NCBI GenBank assembly: GCA_958295485.1
Contig: OY282354.1
Location: 2,019,417 to 2,083,416 of the forward strand
Length of the DNA: 64,000 nt
Direction of reading: 5' to 3'
Origin: an uncultured Gammaproteobacteria bacterium
GTDB taxonomy: Bacteria > Pseudomonadota > Gammaproteobacteria > Eutrophobiales > Eutrophobiaceae
The notes under the pieces are model-generated. The model worked only from the letters and a program-made list of their open reading frames with translations, had not been told where the DNA came from and made no database searches. A program made the translations under genes and the position numbers. Numbering within the stretch: the first letter of the stretch is position 1; each line of letters starts with the position of its first letter. Of the stretch, positions 10,206 through 19,551 are shown piece by piece.

Positions 10206-11165
10206 ATGTTCCATATGCCGCGAACAATTAATAAAAAAAACCAACCCGACAGTTTTATCGTAAATGCCGAACATATTGGCCGACGCATTGACAATTTCTT
10301 GCTCGGTTACCTGAAGCCTATACCAAAAAGCCGCATATATCAAATGGTTAGACGCGGTGAGGTCAGGGCTAATGGCGGCCGTATCAGGCCGGACTACAGG
10401 CTCCGGCCAGGGGATAATATTCGCATTCCCCCGGTATTCGACAAACCCGGGAAAACCCTGGCTAAACCACCCGCATACCTGACTGAAATGATAAAAGACT
10501 GCATCCTGTATGAGGATGAACGGCTCGTGGTTGTCGATAAACCCGCCGGTCTCGTCGTGCATTCAGGCACGGGGAGGTCCTTTGGCGTTATCGAACTTCT
10601 GCGCGAGTCGTACCTGCAAAAAAAGGAATTGCATTTGATCCATCGGTTGGACAGGGAGACTTCCGGTTGCTTGCTGATAGCAAAAAGCAGGGCGACCTTG
10701 CTTCAAGTCAATGCGGCCCTGAAAAACGGCGACGTGCAAAAAGAATATAAGGCTTTAATACAAGGCCGGCTGGACAGGAAAAAGGTGATAGTGGATACAC
10801 CCTTGCAACGTCATGGAAATCGCTACGGTGAAGGGCTGGTCAAAATTGATGAATCAGGCAAGACTGCGATATCTGAATTTGAAATATTAAAAGCGTACCG
10901 GGATACGAGTTACGTCAAAGTCAGGATTGCCACCGGTCGCACCCATCAAATAAGAGTCCATGCAAAATCCATCGGTCATCCGATTGCCGGCGACAGAAAA
11001 TACGGCGACAGGGAATTTAATAAAAAAATGCGCGGGCTGGGTTTGAAGCGGATGTTTTTGCACGCCGGTAAATTCGCCATGGCTGAATTGAAAGAAACGG
11101 GAGAACACCGATTTACTGCGCCGCTGCCGTCGAACCTGGATGCGGTATTGGCAAAGCTCAAATAA
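10206..11165 (+). CDS. rluC: 23S rRNA pseudouridine synthase RluC
   Basis: RluC converts uridines 955, 2504 and 2580 of 23S rRNA to pseudouridine. An N-terminal S4 RNA-binding domain (RIDNFLLGYLKPIPKSRIYQMVRRGEV) precedes the RluA-type catalytic domain with the signature HRLDRETSG carrying the nucleophilic Asp. The end (TGRTHQIRVHAKSIGHPIAGDRKYG) is also typical. The frame is open back to a TTG at 10152; ATG 10206 is preferred, giving 319 aa as in E. coli. No strong ribosome-binding site is seen. Position next to rne is conserved. Confidence 0.93.
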   Translation: MFHMPRTINKKNQPDSFIVNAEHIGRRIDNFLLGYLKPIPKSRIYQMVRRGEVRANGGRIRPDYRLRPGDNIRIPPVFDKPGKTLAKPPAYLTEMIKDCILYEDERLVVVDKPAGLVVHSGTGRSFGVIELLRESYLQKKELHLIHRLDRETSGCLLIAKSRATLLQVNAALKNGDVQKEYKALIQGRLDRKKVIVDTPLQRHGNRYGEGLVKIDESGKTAISEFEILKAYRDTSYVKVRIATGRTHQIRVHAKSIGHPIAGDRKYGDREFNKKMRGLGLKRMFLHAGKFAMAELKETGEHRFTAPLPSNLDAVLAKLK

Positions 11166-11313
11166 AAACAGGAAGATGATCCACGATCGACCCGGCATGT
11201 GTTAGGATGACAACTCGAATCCATATCAAGAATCGGTTAAAGACGTTGGAACCCCCCTGGGTCGTATCAGCGTCTCCTGGCAGGTTGGAACAACTTGAGA
11301 GGTTTGTTGAAGC

Positions 11314-12312
11314 ATGAGTGACACAGAGCAAAATACGGGTGGCCCAAGACAAACCGGCGAGCGGTTTGAACAGGCGTTGGTCAACCAGCTTGCCGGGGAA
11401 TTCCTGCGCGAGCAACGCCGCGCCAGGCGCTGGGGCATCGCGTTCAAGCTGTTTTTTGCGGCGTGGTTGCTGTTGTTCCTGATTATTTACTTCACCTCCG
11501 AGAGAGACATCTCAACCGCGGGTTTAGGGGATGGCCGGCATACTGCGTTAATCGATATCAGGGGCATCATCTCCAGCGACGGCCTGGTTGATGCTGATTA
11601 TGTCAGCGCCGACCAGGTGGCGGCGGGTTTGCGCTCAGCGTACGAAGACAGTGGAACGGCCGGTATTATCCTTCGCATAAACAGCCCGGGCGGCGCCCCG
11701 GTCCAGGCGGGTTACATCAATGACGAGATCATGCGCCTGAAAGACAAAAATCCTGATATTCCCGTCTACGCGGTGCTCGGCGACCTCTGTGCCTCAGGTG
11801 GTTACTACATAGCGGCAGCCGCAGATAAGATCTACGCCGACAAGGCCAGCCTGGTGGGCTCAATCGGGGTGGTCAGCGCCGGGTTCGGTTTTGTCGATAC
11901 CTTGAACAAGTTGGGTATTGAACGCCGCGTGCACCATGCCGGCAAGAACAAGGCCTTCCTGGACCCGTTTTCGCCGCTGCGGGAAGATGAGGTCAAACAC
12001 TTCGACCAATTGTTGGATAACATTTATCAGCAATTCGTAAAAACGGTGAAGGCGGGTCGGGGAGATCGGTTGGTTGACGATGACAGGATATTCTCAGGGT
12101 TGATATGGACTGGAGAACAGTCCGTCGGGTTGGGTCTTGTCGATGAACTGGGGGATGTCGGCTACGTTGCCCGTGAAGTGATAGGCGCTGAAAACGTGGT
12201 TGATTTCACCCACCGTGATTCCTGGTTTGAGCAACTTTCAATACAAATAAGCGCCCTGTTCAAAAACAGGTTCAAGAGTGGAATTAATCACAATTTCAAT
12301 TATATGAAATAA
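11314..12312 (+). CDS. sppA: Signal peptide peptidase SppA, 36K type (S49)
   Basis: SppA is a membrane-bound Ser/Lys-dyad protease that degrades cleaved signal peptides. One transmembrane helix lies at about residues 42-60. The nucleophile is Ser161 in GDLCASGGYY, and Lys213 in GKNKAFLDPF fits the general base. The oxyanion region RINSPGGAP is at 121-129. At 332 aa it is the short single-domain form rather than the 67K E. coli form. The start has GAGAGG upstream. The HAD phosphatase often found between rluC and sppA in Pseudomonas is absent here. Confidence 0.9.
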   Translation: MSDTEQNTGGPRQTGERFEQALVNQLAGEFLREQRRARRWGIAFKLFFAAWLLLFLIIYFTSERDISTAGLGDGRHTALIDIRGIISSDGLVDADYVSADQVAAGLRSAYEDSGTAGIILRINSPGGAPVQAGYINDEIMRLKDKNPDIPVYAVLGDLCASGGYYIAAAADKIYADKASLVGSIGVVSAGFGFVDTLNKLGIERRVHHAGKNKAFLDPFSPLREDEVKHFDQLLDNIYQQFVKTVKAGRGDRLVDDDRIFSGLIWTGEQSVGLGLVDELGDVGYVAREVIGAENVVDFTHRDSWFEQLSIQISALFKNRFKSGINHNFNYMK

Positions 12313-12329
12313 TTAGTTGCAAGTTCAGG

Positions 12330-12917
12330 TCAGGGTATTTCATAGCCTTCGTTCCGCAACATTTCCTGTAATGATATCAAGGGCAGTCCCAACAGGGACG
12401 TGTCATCGTCGCTACTGATTCGGCGCACCAGGGTGATTCCGCCGGCTTCCGCCTTGAAGCTGCCGGCGGAAGCATAAGGCTTGTCGGCCTCCAGGTAACG
12501 TTCGATTTCAGCGCCGGTCAATTGCCTGAATGCCACCTCGACAATAACCGTATCCAGTTGCCGGTCGCCCGTGCGACTGTTGAGGAGACAAACACCGGTC
12601 AAAAATCGTACCACGCGTCCCGATACCAGCCGGAGTTGCTGCGCGGCGCGTTCGTGCCCACCCGGTTTCGTCAGGATATGATCATCGACAACGGCAACTT
12701 CATCGGCGCCGATGATAAGAGAGTCCGGGTGATTTTTCGCCACGGCCAGCGCTTTTTCCCAGGCCAGTCGTTCGACCAGGGCCGGGGCCGGTTCGCCGGC
12801 AAGCCGGCTCTCGTCTATATCCGGGGCCTGGCAGGTAAACGGCAGTTTCATCCGCTCCATCAAAGCTCTGCGATAAGGCGATGAGGAAGCCAGAATTATT
12901 CCTGCCTGCTCAGTCAT
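12330..12917 (-). CDS. yceF: Maf-like nucleotide pyrophosphatase YceF
   Basis: Maf-family enzymes hydrolyse non-canonical or modified nucleoside triphosphates; the YceF branch acts on m7GTP in E. coli. The N-terminus IILASSSPYRRALMERM carries the conserved SxxR box, followed by DESR and IGADEVAVVD motifs. The end GLPLISLQEMLRNEGYEI matches the YceF subgroup. ATG 12917 gives 195 aa against 194 in E. coli; an ATG at 12929 is also possible. It is transcribed opposite to its neighbours and lies just before yceD-rpmF-plsX, its usual place. Confidence 0.92.
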   Translation of the reverse strand: MTEQAGIILASSSPYRRALMERMKLPFTCQAPDIDESRLAGEPAPALVERLAWEKALAVAKNHPDSLIIGADEVAVVDDHILTKPGGHERAAQQLRLVSGRVVRFLTGVCLLNSRTGDRQLDTVIVEVAFRQLTGAEIERYLEADKPYASAGSFKAEAGGITLVRRISSDDDTSLLGLPLISLQEMLRNEGYEIP

Positions 12918-13070
12918 TGATAGCGTCATTCCAAGCGGAAGGATACAGAAACAGGGCAAATTTGTACAGGTTCGAAATGGTGAAAACACAGCAGTCCCCA
13001 CTTTCGATGAACAACGGAAAACATACAAATTTTGACAGTTGATTCCCTGTTCTATAAACTTGCGGGCCTG

Positions 13071-13580
13071 ATGTCGTCAGACCTGCCCCAGTTCATTGCG
13101 CCTGCGCGTCTTGCCGAGGCAACGGCCTGTATTGAAGGACGGCTTGATCTGCGCAACATGGATCGTCTTCGTGGTTTGTTAAACGATAGCCAGGGCGTGG
13201 TTGATCTGAAATTAGCCTTCAGCCGGGACGAACATGGTTTTGCCTGTATCACCGGCAGGTATGAGACAAATTTGCAACTTGTTTGCCAGAGATGCCTGGA
13301 ACCATTTGCAACAAAACTGACTCATTCGATTAGCGTAGGCATTGTTTTTGACCGGGCGGAATTGAATAAATTGCCGGAGACCCTGGAGCCGTTATTGCTC
13401 AAACAGGAAACGCTGGCGCTATCAGAATTTATTGAAGATGAAATATTACTGGGCCTGCCGATTTCACCGGTACACCGACTGAAAGATTGCGCCGCCGATG
13501 AGAGGGTCAGGAAGTACGGTAATGTTGAGGAAAATCCGTTCCACGTATTGAAGGAACTGAAAATAAAACGCGACCGATAA
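13071..13580 (+). CDS. yceD: YceD / DUF177 protein, 23S rRNA accumulation
   Basis: This DUF177 family protein is linked to 23S rRNA and L32 biogenesis. The conserved core [18 protein letters not shown] and the C-terminal VEDE-like stretch [14 protein letters not shown] are visible. The ATG at 13071 gives 169 aa, close to the 173 aa of E. coli YceD; an upstream TTG at 13032 would add 13 residues and is less likely. rpmF follows 16 bases downstream, the invariant partner of this gene. Confidence 0.9.
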   Translation: MSSDLPQFIAPARLAEATACIEGRLDLRNMDRLRGLLNDSQGVVDLKLAFSRDEHGFACITGRYETNLQLVCQRCLEPFATKLTHSISVGIVFDRAELNKLPETLEPLLLKQETLALSEFIEDEILLGLPISPVHRLKDCAADERVRKYGNVEENPFHVLKELKIKRDR

Positions 13581-13596
13581 TCAAGAGGACCACAAT

Positions 13597-13785
13597 ATGG
13601 CTGTCCAGCAACGAAAAAAATCCAGTTCAAGACGTGACGCCAAGCGCGCGCATGATGCGCTGAAACACCCATGTTTATCCACAGAGCAGACAACCGGCGA
13701 AGTGCATAGACGCCACCATATCAGTCCGGAGGGGTATTATCGGGGCGCAAAGGTGATCGACTCCGATGAAGATACCGAAGAATAG
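13597..13785 (+). CDS. rpmF: 50S ribosomal protein L32
   Basis: A 62-aa basic protein starting [22 protein letters not shown], with the [15 protein letters not shown] end typical of bacterial L32. A single cysteine is present, so the four-cysteine zinc ribbon of other L32 forms is absent. A good ribosome-binding site (AGAGG) precedes the ATG. It is followed by plsX, as in most Proteobacteria. Confidence 0.96.
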   Translation: MAVQQRKKSSSRRDAKRAHDALKHPCLSTEQTTGEVHRRHHISPEGYYRGAKVIDSDEDTEE

Positions 13786-13832
13786 TTGAAGCGCTGTTTC
13801 TCTCCCGCATTGGAATTATTCGTCAAACCTGC

Positions 13833-14846
13833 ATGACGCTTTCCCTCGCATTGGATACCATGGGTGGAGACCATGGGCCTGATGAGATCATCCCCGCCGC
13901 ATTTTTTGCCCTGGAAAATCATCATGATATCGAACTGCTCCTGGTCGGACCGAAAACCGCGCTGGACAAAATAATCGCCGGGCAGTCCTCCGCCCATGCT
14001 TCAAGGGCCAAGGTAGTTAATGCGCTGGACGTGATTGAAATGGATGAATCGCCTTCCTCGGCTTTACGCAGCAAGAAACGATCATCGATGCGGGTTGCTG
14101 TTGAACAGGTGAAAGAGGGAAGGGCGCAAGCCTGTGTGAGCGCCGGCAATACCGGCGCGTTAATGGCTATTTCAAAATATGTTCTGAAGATGCTCCCGGG
14201 CATTGACAGGCCGGCAATTTGCACGACGATACCGGGTATCGATGGCCATACTCATATTCTCGACCTCGGCGCCAACGTGGATTCCAACGCCGAACAGTTA
14301 TTCCAGTTTGCCGTAATGGGTTCGGAACTAACCAGTGCAGTTGAAAATATATCTTCACCAAAAATAGGTCTTTTAAACGTAGGGGCGGAGGAGAACAAGG
14401 GGAACGACAGGGTGAAGCAAGCTGCGTTATTGTTGTCCGACAGCCACCTTAATTATATTGGATTTGTCGAGGGGAACGATATCTATTCAGGCAAGGCGGA
14501 CGTCATCGTCTGTGATGGATTTGTCGGTAATATCGTATTGAAAGCAAGCGAGGGACTGGCCGAATTTTTTACTCATCACACCACTGCCGAGTTTCGAAAA
14601 ACCATGTACGGAAAGCTGGTTGCAACCGTCTCACTGCCAATATTGAAAAACATAAGAAGAAAAACCGATCCCAGGCGATATAACGGCGCAAGCCTGCTCG
14701 GGCTGCGCGGCATTGTTGTCAAGAGTCATGGCAGCGCGGACAAGGTATCATTCGCGCACGCCATCGAAGAAGCGCTTCTCGAGGTAAAGAAAAACATACC
14801 TGCCCGGATTGCGTCCCGACTTGAAGAACTGCTGAGCAAGGATTGA
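13833..14846 (+). CDS. plsX: Phosphate acyltransferase PlsX
   Basis: PlsX makes acyl phosphate from acyl-ACP, feeding the PlsY acyltransferase in phospholipid synthesis. The N-terminal LALDTMGGDHGPDEIIPAA and the glycine-rich VSAGNTGALMA are family signatures, and VCDGFVGNIVLKASEG is the conserved C-terminal box. At 337 aa it is of normal length. fabH starts three bases after its stop, so the pair is cotranscribed and links phospholipid and fatty-acid synthesis. Confidence 0.95.
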   Translation: MTLSLALDTMGGDHGPDEIIPAAFFALENHHDIELLLVGPKTALDKIIAGQSSAHASRAKVVNALDVIEMDESPSSALRSKKRSSMRVAVEQVKEGRAQACVSAGNTGALMAISKYVLKMLPGIDRPAICTTIPGIDGHTHILDLGANVDSNAEQLFQFAVMGSELTSAVENISSPKIGLLNVGAEENKGNDRVKQAALLLSDSHLNYIGFVEGNDIYSGKADVIVCDGFVGNIVLKASEGLAEFFTHHTTAEFRKTMYGKLVATVSLPILKNIRRKTDPRRYNGASLLGLRGIVVKSHGSADKVSFAHAIEEALLEVKKNIPARIASRLEELLSKD

Positions 14847-14849
14847 CCA

Positions 14850-15806
14850 ATGCATTATTCTCGAGTTATTGGTTGCGGTGGCTACCTGCCGGAGCGGGTA
14901 ATGCTGAATTCCGAATTGGAAACATTGGTGGAAACATCGGATGAATGGATTTATGCCCGCACGGGGATAAAGCAACGCCATATCGCCAGGGAAGATGAAA
15001 CCACTTCTGAAATGGCATACGAAGCGGCAATTCATGCAATCGAGATGGCGCAGGTTCAATTTGACAGCATAGAACTCGTCATCGTTGCAACCTCGACCCC
15101 TGATCTTATCTTCCCCGGTACGGCTTGCCTGGTTCAAAAGAAGCTCAAGTTGCGCAACGGCGCGGCGGCATTTGACGTTCAGGCCGTATGCTCCGGTTTT
15201 ATCTATGCCATAAGCATTGCCGACCAGTACATAAAATCCGGGACGACGAAACGGGCGCTTGTCATCGGCGCGGACATGAATTCCAGAATACTCGACTGGC
15301 GCGATAGAACAACCTGCGTTTTATTCGGGGACGGCGCCGGCGCCGTGATATTGGACAGGGGCGATGCCCCGGGCATTTATAAAACGCGGTTATGCGCCGA
15401 TGGTAGTTATAGTGATTACTTGCAGGTGCCTTCAGGGGTTTCCAAACCAACCGGCGACCCTTTTATTCGTATGCGCGGCAATGAGGTGTTCAAGTTCGCA
15501 GTCAATGCGATGGACGAGATCGTAGATGAAACGCTCGCTGATACGGAACTTGCGAGAAGCGATATAGATTGGCTGGTGCCGCACCAGGCCAACCGGAGAA
15601 TTATTGCAGCCACTGTAAAAAAACTTGGCCTGAGCATGGACAAGGTCATACTGACCGTGGCAGAGCATGGCAATACCTCAGCCGCATCCATCCCCCTGGC
15701 CATGGATGTCGGCATACGCGACGGCCGAATCAAACAAGGTGATATAATGCTCCTGGAAGCCGTTGGGGGTGGTTTTACCTGGGGTTCGGCGTTGATCCGG
15801 TATTAA
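14850..15806 (+). CDS. fabH: Beta-ketoacyl-ACP synthase III FabH
   Basis: FabH condenses acetyl-CoA with malonyl-ACP to start fatty-acid synthesis. The Cys-His-Asn triad is intact: Cys114 in QAVCSGF, His245 in VPHQANRRI and Asn275 in EHGNTSAA. The glycine-rich end [17 protein letters not shown] is also canonical. Length is 318 aa. It lies between plsX and fabD with gaps of a few bases, which implies one transcript. Confidence 0.96.
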   Translation: MHYSRVIGCGGYLPERVMLNSELETLVETSDEWIYARTGIKQRHIAREDETTSEMAYEAAIHAIEMAQVQFDSIELVIVATSTPDLIFPGTACLVQKKLKLRNGAAAFDVQAVCSGFIYAISIADQYIKSGTTKRALVIGADMNSRILDWRDRTTCVLFGDGAGAVILDRGDAPGIYKTRLCADGSYSDYLQVPSGVSKPTGDPFIRMRGNEVFKFAVNAMDEIVDETLADTELARSDIDWLVPHQANRRIIAATVKKLGLSMDKVILTVAEHGNTSAASIPLAMDVGIRDGRIKQGDIMLLEAVGGGFTWGSALIRY

Positions 15807-15812
15807 AGCGAT

Positions 15813-16748
15813 ATGAACAGGGATCTGGCATTCGTATTTCCCGGACAGGGTTCCCAATCTGTCGGCATGCTCTCTGACTTGGCGGAGAATTTTTCAATCG
15901 TAGGCGACGTGTTTGCGATTGCATCGGAAGCCTTGGATTTCGACCTGTGGTCCCTGTGTCTGAACGGGCCTGATGACCAGCTTAATCAAACTGAAAATAC
16001 TCAGCCGGCGTTGCTGGCCGGCGGTTATGCCGTTTGGAAGGTCTGGGAAAAACAAGGTGGGGCAAAACCGGCCATGCTGGCCGGGCACAGCCTGGGAGAG
16101 TACACGGCCCTGGTTTGCGCCGGTGTCCTGGATTTTTCCGATGCGATTAGCCTGGTTGCAGACAGGGGCAGGTTCATGCAAACCGTCGTGCCCCCTGATG
16201 AAGGCGCCATGGCGGCGATTTCAGGTCTGGACGATGGGCAGGTAATGGATATATGCAGCAAGGCGGCGCAAGATGAGATCGTCTCGGTTGCAAATTTTAA
16301 TTTTCCCGGGCAGGTTGTCATCGCCGGGAATATTCGGGCAATGAAGCGGGCAATGGCGCTGGCGAAAGAAGCCGGGGCGAAACGGACAACGCTTTTATCG
16401 GTCAGTGTGCCGTCACATTGTCCATTAATGGCGCCGGCTGCAGAAAAGTTGAAGAATCGCATGAATGAAATCGATTTTGCTCCTGCTGATATTCCAATTG
16501 TTCAGAATATCGATGCCCAAATGCGATCTGATCCGGAAGAGATAAAACAGGCCTTGATTTCACAATTACATCAACCCGTTCTTTGGTCAAAGAGCATAGT
16601 TTCAATGAACGTGCAGGGTATCGTTAAAATCATCGAGTGTGGTCCGGGCAGGGTGCTCAGCGGTTTAATCAGGCGTATCGAAAAAAATATTGTCTGCGCC
16701 AGTGTGTTCGATTCGGCTTCCCTGAATACAGTTTTAGCGACCTGTTGA
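15813..16748 (+). CDS. fabD: Malonyl-CoA:ACP transacylase FabD
   Basis: FabD moves the malonyl group from CoA to acyl carrier protein. The N-terminus FVFPGQGSQSVGML and the nucleophile elbow GHSLGEYTAL (Ser93) are typical, and the catalytic His is in VPSHCPLM near residue 202. At 311 aa the length is standard. It is followed by a 72-bp gap, the largest within this fab cluster, which contains TTGACA at 16777-16782 but no convincing -10 element. Confidence 0.95.
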   Translation: MNRDLAFVFPGQGSQSVGMLSDLAENFSIVGDVFAIASEALDFDLWSLCLNGPDDQLNQTENTQPALLAGGYAVWKVWEKQGGAKPAMLAGHSLGEYTALVCAGVLDFSDAISLVADRGRFMQTVVPPDEGAMAAISGLDDGQVMDICSKAAQDEIVSVANFNFPGQVVIAGNIRAMKRAMALAKEAGAKRTTLLSVSVPSHCPLMAPAAEKLKNRMNEIDFAPADIPIVQNIDAQMRSDPEEIKQALISQLHQPVLWSKSIVSMNVQGIVKIIECGPGRVLSGLIRRIEKNIVCASVFDSASLNTVLATC

Positions 16749-16820
16749 AATCAGTTTTCAATTTCTGGCTGCTAATTGACACAAACCTGCCTGTTTATCT
16801 GACAACTGAAAGCTGACAAC

Positions 16821-17570
16821 ATGAATATCAAGTTAACCGGCCAGACAGCATTAGTCACCGGCGCAAGCCGGGGCATAGGACGGGCAATAGCCAGGCAGTT
16901 AGGTGGGGCCGGCGCTTATATCACAGGCACGGCGACAACAGAAGCCGGGGCGAAAAAGATTGAGGAGGATTTCGAATCAGCAGGCATCAAGGGCAGCGGA
17001 TTCATATTGGATATAAGTGAAGATGAATCAGTTGCGGAGTTGAATGAGTTTTTGAATGGAAACGATAGAATGCCCTCGATACTGGTTAATAATGCAGGGA
17101 TTACCCGGGATAACCTGATGATGAGGATGAAGCGACAGGAATGGGACGAGGTAATAGACACCAACTTGAATTCGATTTATCGTCTCAGCAAAATATGTCT
17201 GCGCAATATGATGAAGGCGCGCTATGGAAGAATTGTCAACATAACCTCCGTCGTTGCCTTGTCCGGAAACCCGGGGCAGGTCAATTATGTTGCGGCCAAA
17301 GCCGGCATGATTGGCTTCACCCGGGCTTTGGCGAAAGAAATCGGCAGTCGCGGCATAACTGTCAACTGTGTAGCGCCTGGCTTTATAAAAACGGATATGA
17401 CGGATGAGTTGCCGGATGAACAGCGCAAGAAACTGATCGGGCAAATTCCGTTGGGCCGGCTCGGTCTTGCTGAAGAAGTTGCGTATACTGTCGAATTTAT
17501 CGCCTCTACTTCCGCCGGTTATATTACCGGTGAAGTCATTAATGTAAACGGAGGGCTGTATATGGCATGA
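16821..17570 (+). CDS. fabG: 3-oxoacyl-ACP reductase FabG
   Basis: FabG is the NADPH-dependent short-chain dehydrogenase that reduces 3-oxoacyl-ACP. The cofactor motif TGASRGIG (13-20), NNAG (90-93) and the catalytic Ser143, Tyr156 and Lys160 are all present. The end ITGEVINVNGGLYMA is typical. Length is 249 aa. Downstream lies an AT-rich 153-bp gap carrying a promoter for acpP. Confidence 0.96.
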   Translation: MNIKLTGQTALVTGASRGIGRAIARQLGGAGAYITGTATTEAGAKKIEEDFESAGIKGSGFILDISEDESVAELNEFLNGNDRMPSILVNNAGITRDNLMMRMKRQEWDEVIDTNLNSIYRLSKICLRNMMKARYGRIVNITSVVALSGNPGQVNYVAAKAGMIGFTRALAKEIGSRGITVNCVAPGFIKTDMTDELPDEQRKKLIGQIPLGRLGLAEEVAYTVEFIASTSAGYITGEVINVNGGLYMA

Positions 17571-17656
17571 TATAGTTTATATTTTAGATTAAATATGATT
17601 TATAACTTATTGTTTATATTAATTTATTAAAAATAAACTAAAGTAAGTTGAAAACT

Positions 17657-17685
17657 TTGAAAATTTCGTCTATCTTACATATACT
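17657..17685 (+). promoter_or_regulatory. Sigma-70-type promoter for acpP
   Basis: TTGAAA at 17657-17662 and TATACT at 17680-17685 are separated by exactly 17 bases in an AT-rich stretch 38 bp upstream of the acpP start. An overlapping alternative (TTGAAA 17648, TATCTT 17671, also 17-bp spacing) lies just upstream. A dedicated promoter fits the very high expression usual for acyl carrier protein. Confidence 0.6.
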
Positions 17686-17723
17686 TTGTGGTATTAGCGC
17701 CATATAGGGAGGGTATATCCATT

Positions 17724-17960
17724 ATGAGTACTGTTGAAGAACGAGTGAAAAAAATCGTTGTAGAACAACTGGGTGTTAAAGATGAGGAAGTTACCAGTGA
17801 GGCATCGTTTGTTGATGATCTGGGCGCTGATTCACTCGACACGGTTGAATTAGTCATGGCCCTGGAGGAGGAATTTAAAATAGAAATACCTGATGAAGAC
17901 GCAGAAAAAATCACAACTGTCCAACAAGCTATCGACTATATAGGCGCAAACCTGGAATAG
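17724..17960 (+). CDS. acpP: Acyl carrier protein
   Basis: A 78-aa acidic helical protein starting [17 protein letters not shown]. Ser37 in the [10 protein letters not shown] motif is the attachment site for 4'-phosphopantetheine. GGAGGG lies ahead of the ATG at 17724, which decides the start over an upstream in-frame ATG at 17688. The gene has its own promoter upstream. Downstream, a miniature inverted-repeat element and then an intrinsic terminator separate it from fabF. Confidence 0.97.
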   Translation: MSTVEERVKKIVVEQLGVKDEEVTSEASFVDDLGADSLDTVELVMALEEEFKIEIPDEDAEKITTVQQAIDYIGANLE

Positions 17961-17972
17961 TCCTTAATTCTC

Positions 17973-18143
17973 AACCCGCATATCTCACCAATAGATACGA
18001 TGAGCGCGCCGGCAGCAGCATGTCAACCAAGGAGACAAGCGAGGGCGCATCCAATGCAGTCTGTGATGATAGTGAAGTAGCCAGCTCATCGACAGCAAGG
18101 GATTTTCTGTTGATGACGAGCGAATTGGTGAGATATGCGGGTT
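17973..18143. mobile_element. MITE-like element with 20-bp terminal inverted repeats
   Basis: A 171-bp segment is bounded by perfect 20-bp inverted repeats: AACCCGCATATCTCACCAAT at 17973-17992 and its reverse complement at 18124-18143. It holds no plausible gene. It starts 13 bases after the acpP stop and ends ten bases before the acpP terminator. Size, perfect ends and lack of coding content fit a non-autonomous miniature transposable element, although a clear target-site duplication was not found. A partial match to its left end is seen near 53700-53725. Confidence 0.65.
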
Positions 18144-18153
18144 AACGACCGAC

Positions 18154-18188
18154 AAGGCCGCGCATTTATCTGTGAGCGGCCTTTTTTT
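18154..18188 (+). terminator. Intrinsic terminator after acpP
   Basis: AAGGCCGC at 18154-18161 pairs perfectly with GCGGCCTT at 18176-18183 across a 14-base loop, and the stem runs into a tract of seven T (18182-18188). This is a textbook rho-independent terminator. It lies between acpP and fabF, so fabF needs read-through or its own promoter. Confidence 0.8.
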
Positions 18189-18219
18189 ATATAATGATTT
18201 TTCAATACGAGTTAAAGCA

Positions 18220-19458
18220 GTGAGCAGACGGCGAGTTGTAGTCACCGGGCTCGGGTTGGTAACCCCGGTTGGAAATGACGTGGAGGAATCCTGGAAGAAT
18301 ATTTTAGGGGGAAACAGTGGAATTACCCCGGTTACGCGCTTCGACGTGACTGGCTTTCCGGTCAGATTTTGCGGTTCGATAAAAAATCTCGACGTGGATA
18401 AATACATCCCGAAAAAAGATCAAAAAAAAATGGATCCTTTCATCCATTACGGCATGGCGGCAGGCATACAGGCAGTAGAGGATTCGGGTATAGAGGTAAA
18501 TAGCGCCAATGCTGACCGAATCGGAGTTGCCGTCGGTTCAGGCATAGGCGGCTTGCCAGGCATAGAAAAGGGAACCCAGACCCTGTTGAACCACGGGCCC
18601 AGAAAAATTTCGCCTTTCTTTGTGCCCAGCAACATCATCAACATGATTTCCGGACACCTGTCAATTCGGTTTGGTTTCAGGGGGCCTAATTTCGCTATCG
18701 TAACAGCGTGTACGACCGGGACCCATAATATCGGTGATGCGGCCCGTATTATTGAATACGGCGACGCTGACGTAATGGTTGCCGGGGGCGCTGAAATGTC
18801 ATCGTCGCCAACAGCCCTGGCTGGATTTGCCAACGCAAAAGCATTATCCACGCGTAATGAGGAACCTGAAAAGGCCAGCCGGCCCTGGGACAGGGATAGA
18901 GACGGATTCGTTTTAAGTGACGGCGCCGGTGTCATGGTGTTGGAAGAATATGAACATGCCAAGTCCAGGGGCGCAAGCATCTATGCAGAAATCATCGGTT
19001 ACGGCATGAGCGGGGATGCCTGGCACATGACGGCGCCGGCAGAAGACGGCGGTGGCGCGATCAGATGTATGCAGAATGCGCTCAATAACGCGCGAATTGA
19101 CAAAACGCAGATTGATTATATTAATGCCCATGGCACCTCGACCCCGGCGGGCGACGTTGTTGAAAGCAATGCAATCAAGCAAGTTTTCGGCGCCCATGGG
19201 AAGCAGTTGGCTATCAGTTCCACAAAATCCATGATCGGACATATGCTTGGGGCTGCCGGTGGCGTAGAGGCTGTCTATTGCGCGCTGGCTTTACGTGACC
19301 AGGTGGCGCCGGCCACCATTAACCTGGACAATCCCGGGCCTGGCTGCGACCTGGATTATATTCCCCACGAAGCGCGGGATATGAAAATCGACCATATCTT
19401 ATCCAACTCATTCGGTTTCGGCGGCACCAACGGCAGCATAATCCTGAAACGGATATGA
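18220..19458 (+). CDS. fabF: Beta-ketoacyl-ACP synthase II FabF
   Basis: FabF carries out the chain-elongation condensations of fatty-acid synthesis. The nucleophile is Cys164 in [12 protein letters not shown], and the two histidines are in [11 protein letters not shown] and in [12 protein letters not shown] 18220 beginning [16 protein letters not shown] gives 412 aa against 413 in E. coli; the frame is open upstream only through the terminator hairpin, so that part is not coding. The pair acpP-fabF is conserved, but here they are separated by a mobile element and a terminator. Confidence 0.95.
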   Translation: MSRRRVVVTGLGLVTPVGNDVEESWKNILGGNSGITPVTRFDVTGFPVRFCGSIKNLDVDKYIPKKDQKKMDPFIHYGMAAGIQAVEDSGIEVNSANADRIGVAVGSGIGGLPGIEKGTQTLLNHGPRKISPFFVPSNIINMISGHLSIRFGFRGPNFAIVTACTTGTHNIGDAARIIEYGDADVMVAGGAEMSSSPTALAGFANAKALSTRNEEPEKASRPWDRDRDGFVLSDGAGVMVLEEYEHAKSRGASIYAEIIGYGMSGDAWHMTAPAEDGGGAIRCMQNALNNARIDKTQIDYINAHGTSTPAGDVVESNAIKQVFGAHGKQLAISSTKSMIGHMLGAAGGVEAVYCALALRDQVAPATINLDNPGPGCDLDYIPHEARDMKIDHILSNSFGFGGTNGSIILKRI

Positions 19459-19466
19459 GGATCAAG

Positions 19467-19531
19467 CCGCAGATTACGCAGGTGAAAAGAAAAACCTGTT
19501 CTTGACCTGCATGAATCTGCGCTATCTGCGG
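19467..19531. repeat. Imperfect inverted repeat between fabF and pabC
   Basis: CCGCAGATTACGCAG (19467-19481) and CTGCGCTATCTGCGG (19517-19531) pair at 13 of 15 positions around a 35-base loop. It fills most of the 93-bp fabF-pabC gap. The sequence resembles a dispersed palindromic intergenic repeat, but no second copy was noticed in this window. A long stem-loop in a polycistronic mRNA could also serve in RNA processing. Confidence 0.5.
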
Positions 19532-19551
19532 ATATAACCAAAGAAAAAATA

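Noticed and set aside
16777..16810. Promoter between fabD and fabG
   Set aside because: TTGACA is present, but no acceptable -10 element lies 16-18 bases downstream.
18172..18219. N-terminal extension of 16 aa on FabF
   Set aside because: It would begin inside the acpP terminator hairpin; GTG 18220 gives the normal FabF start.
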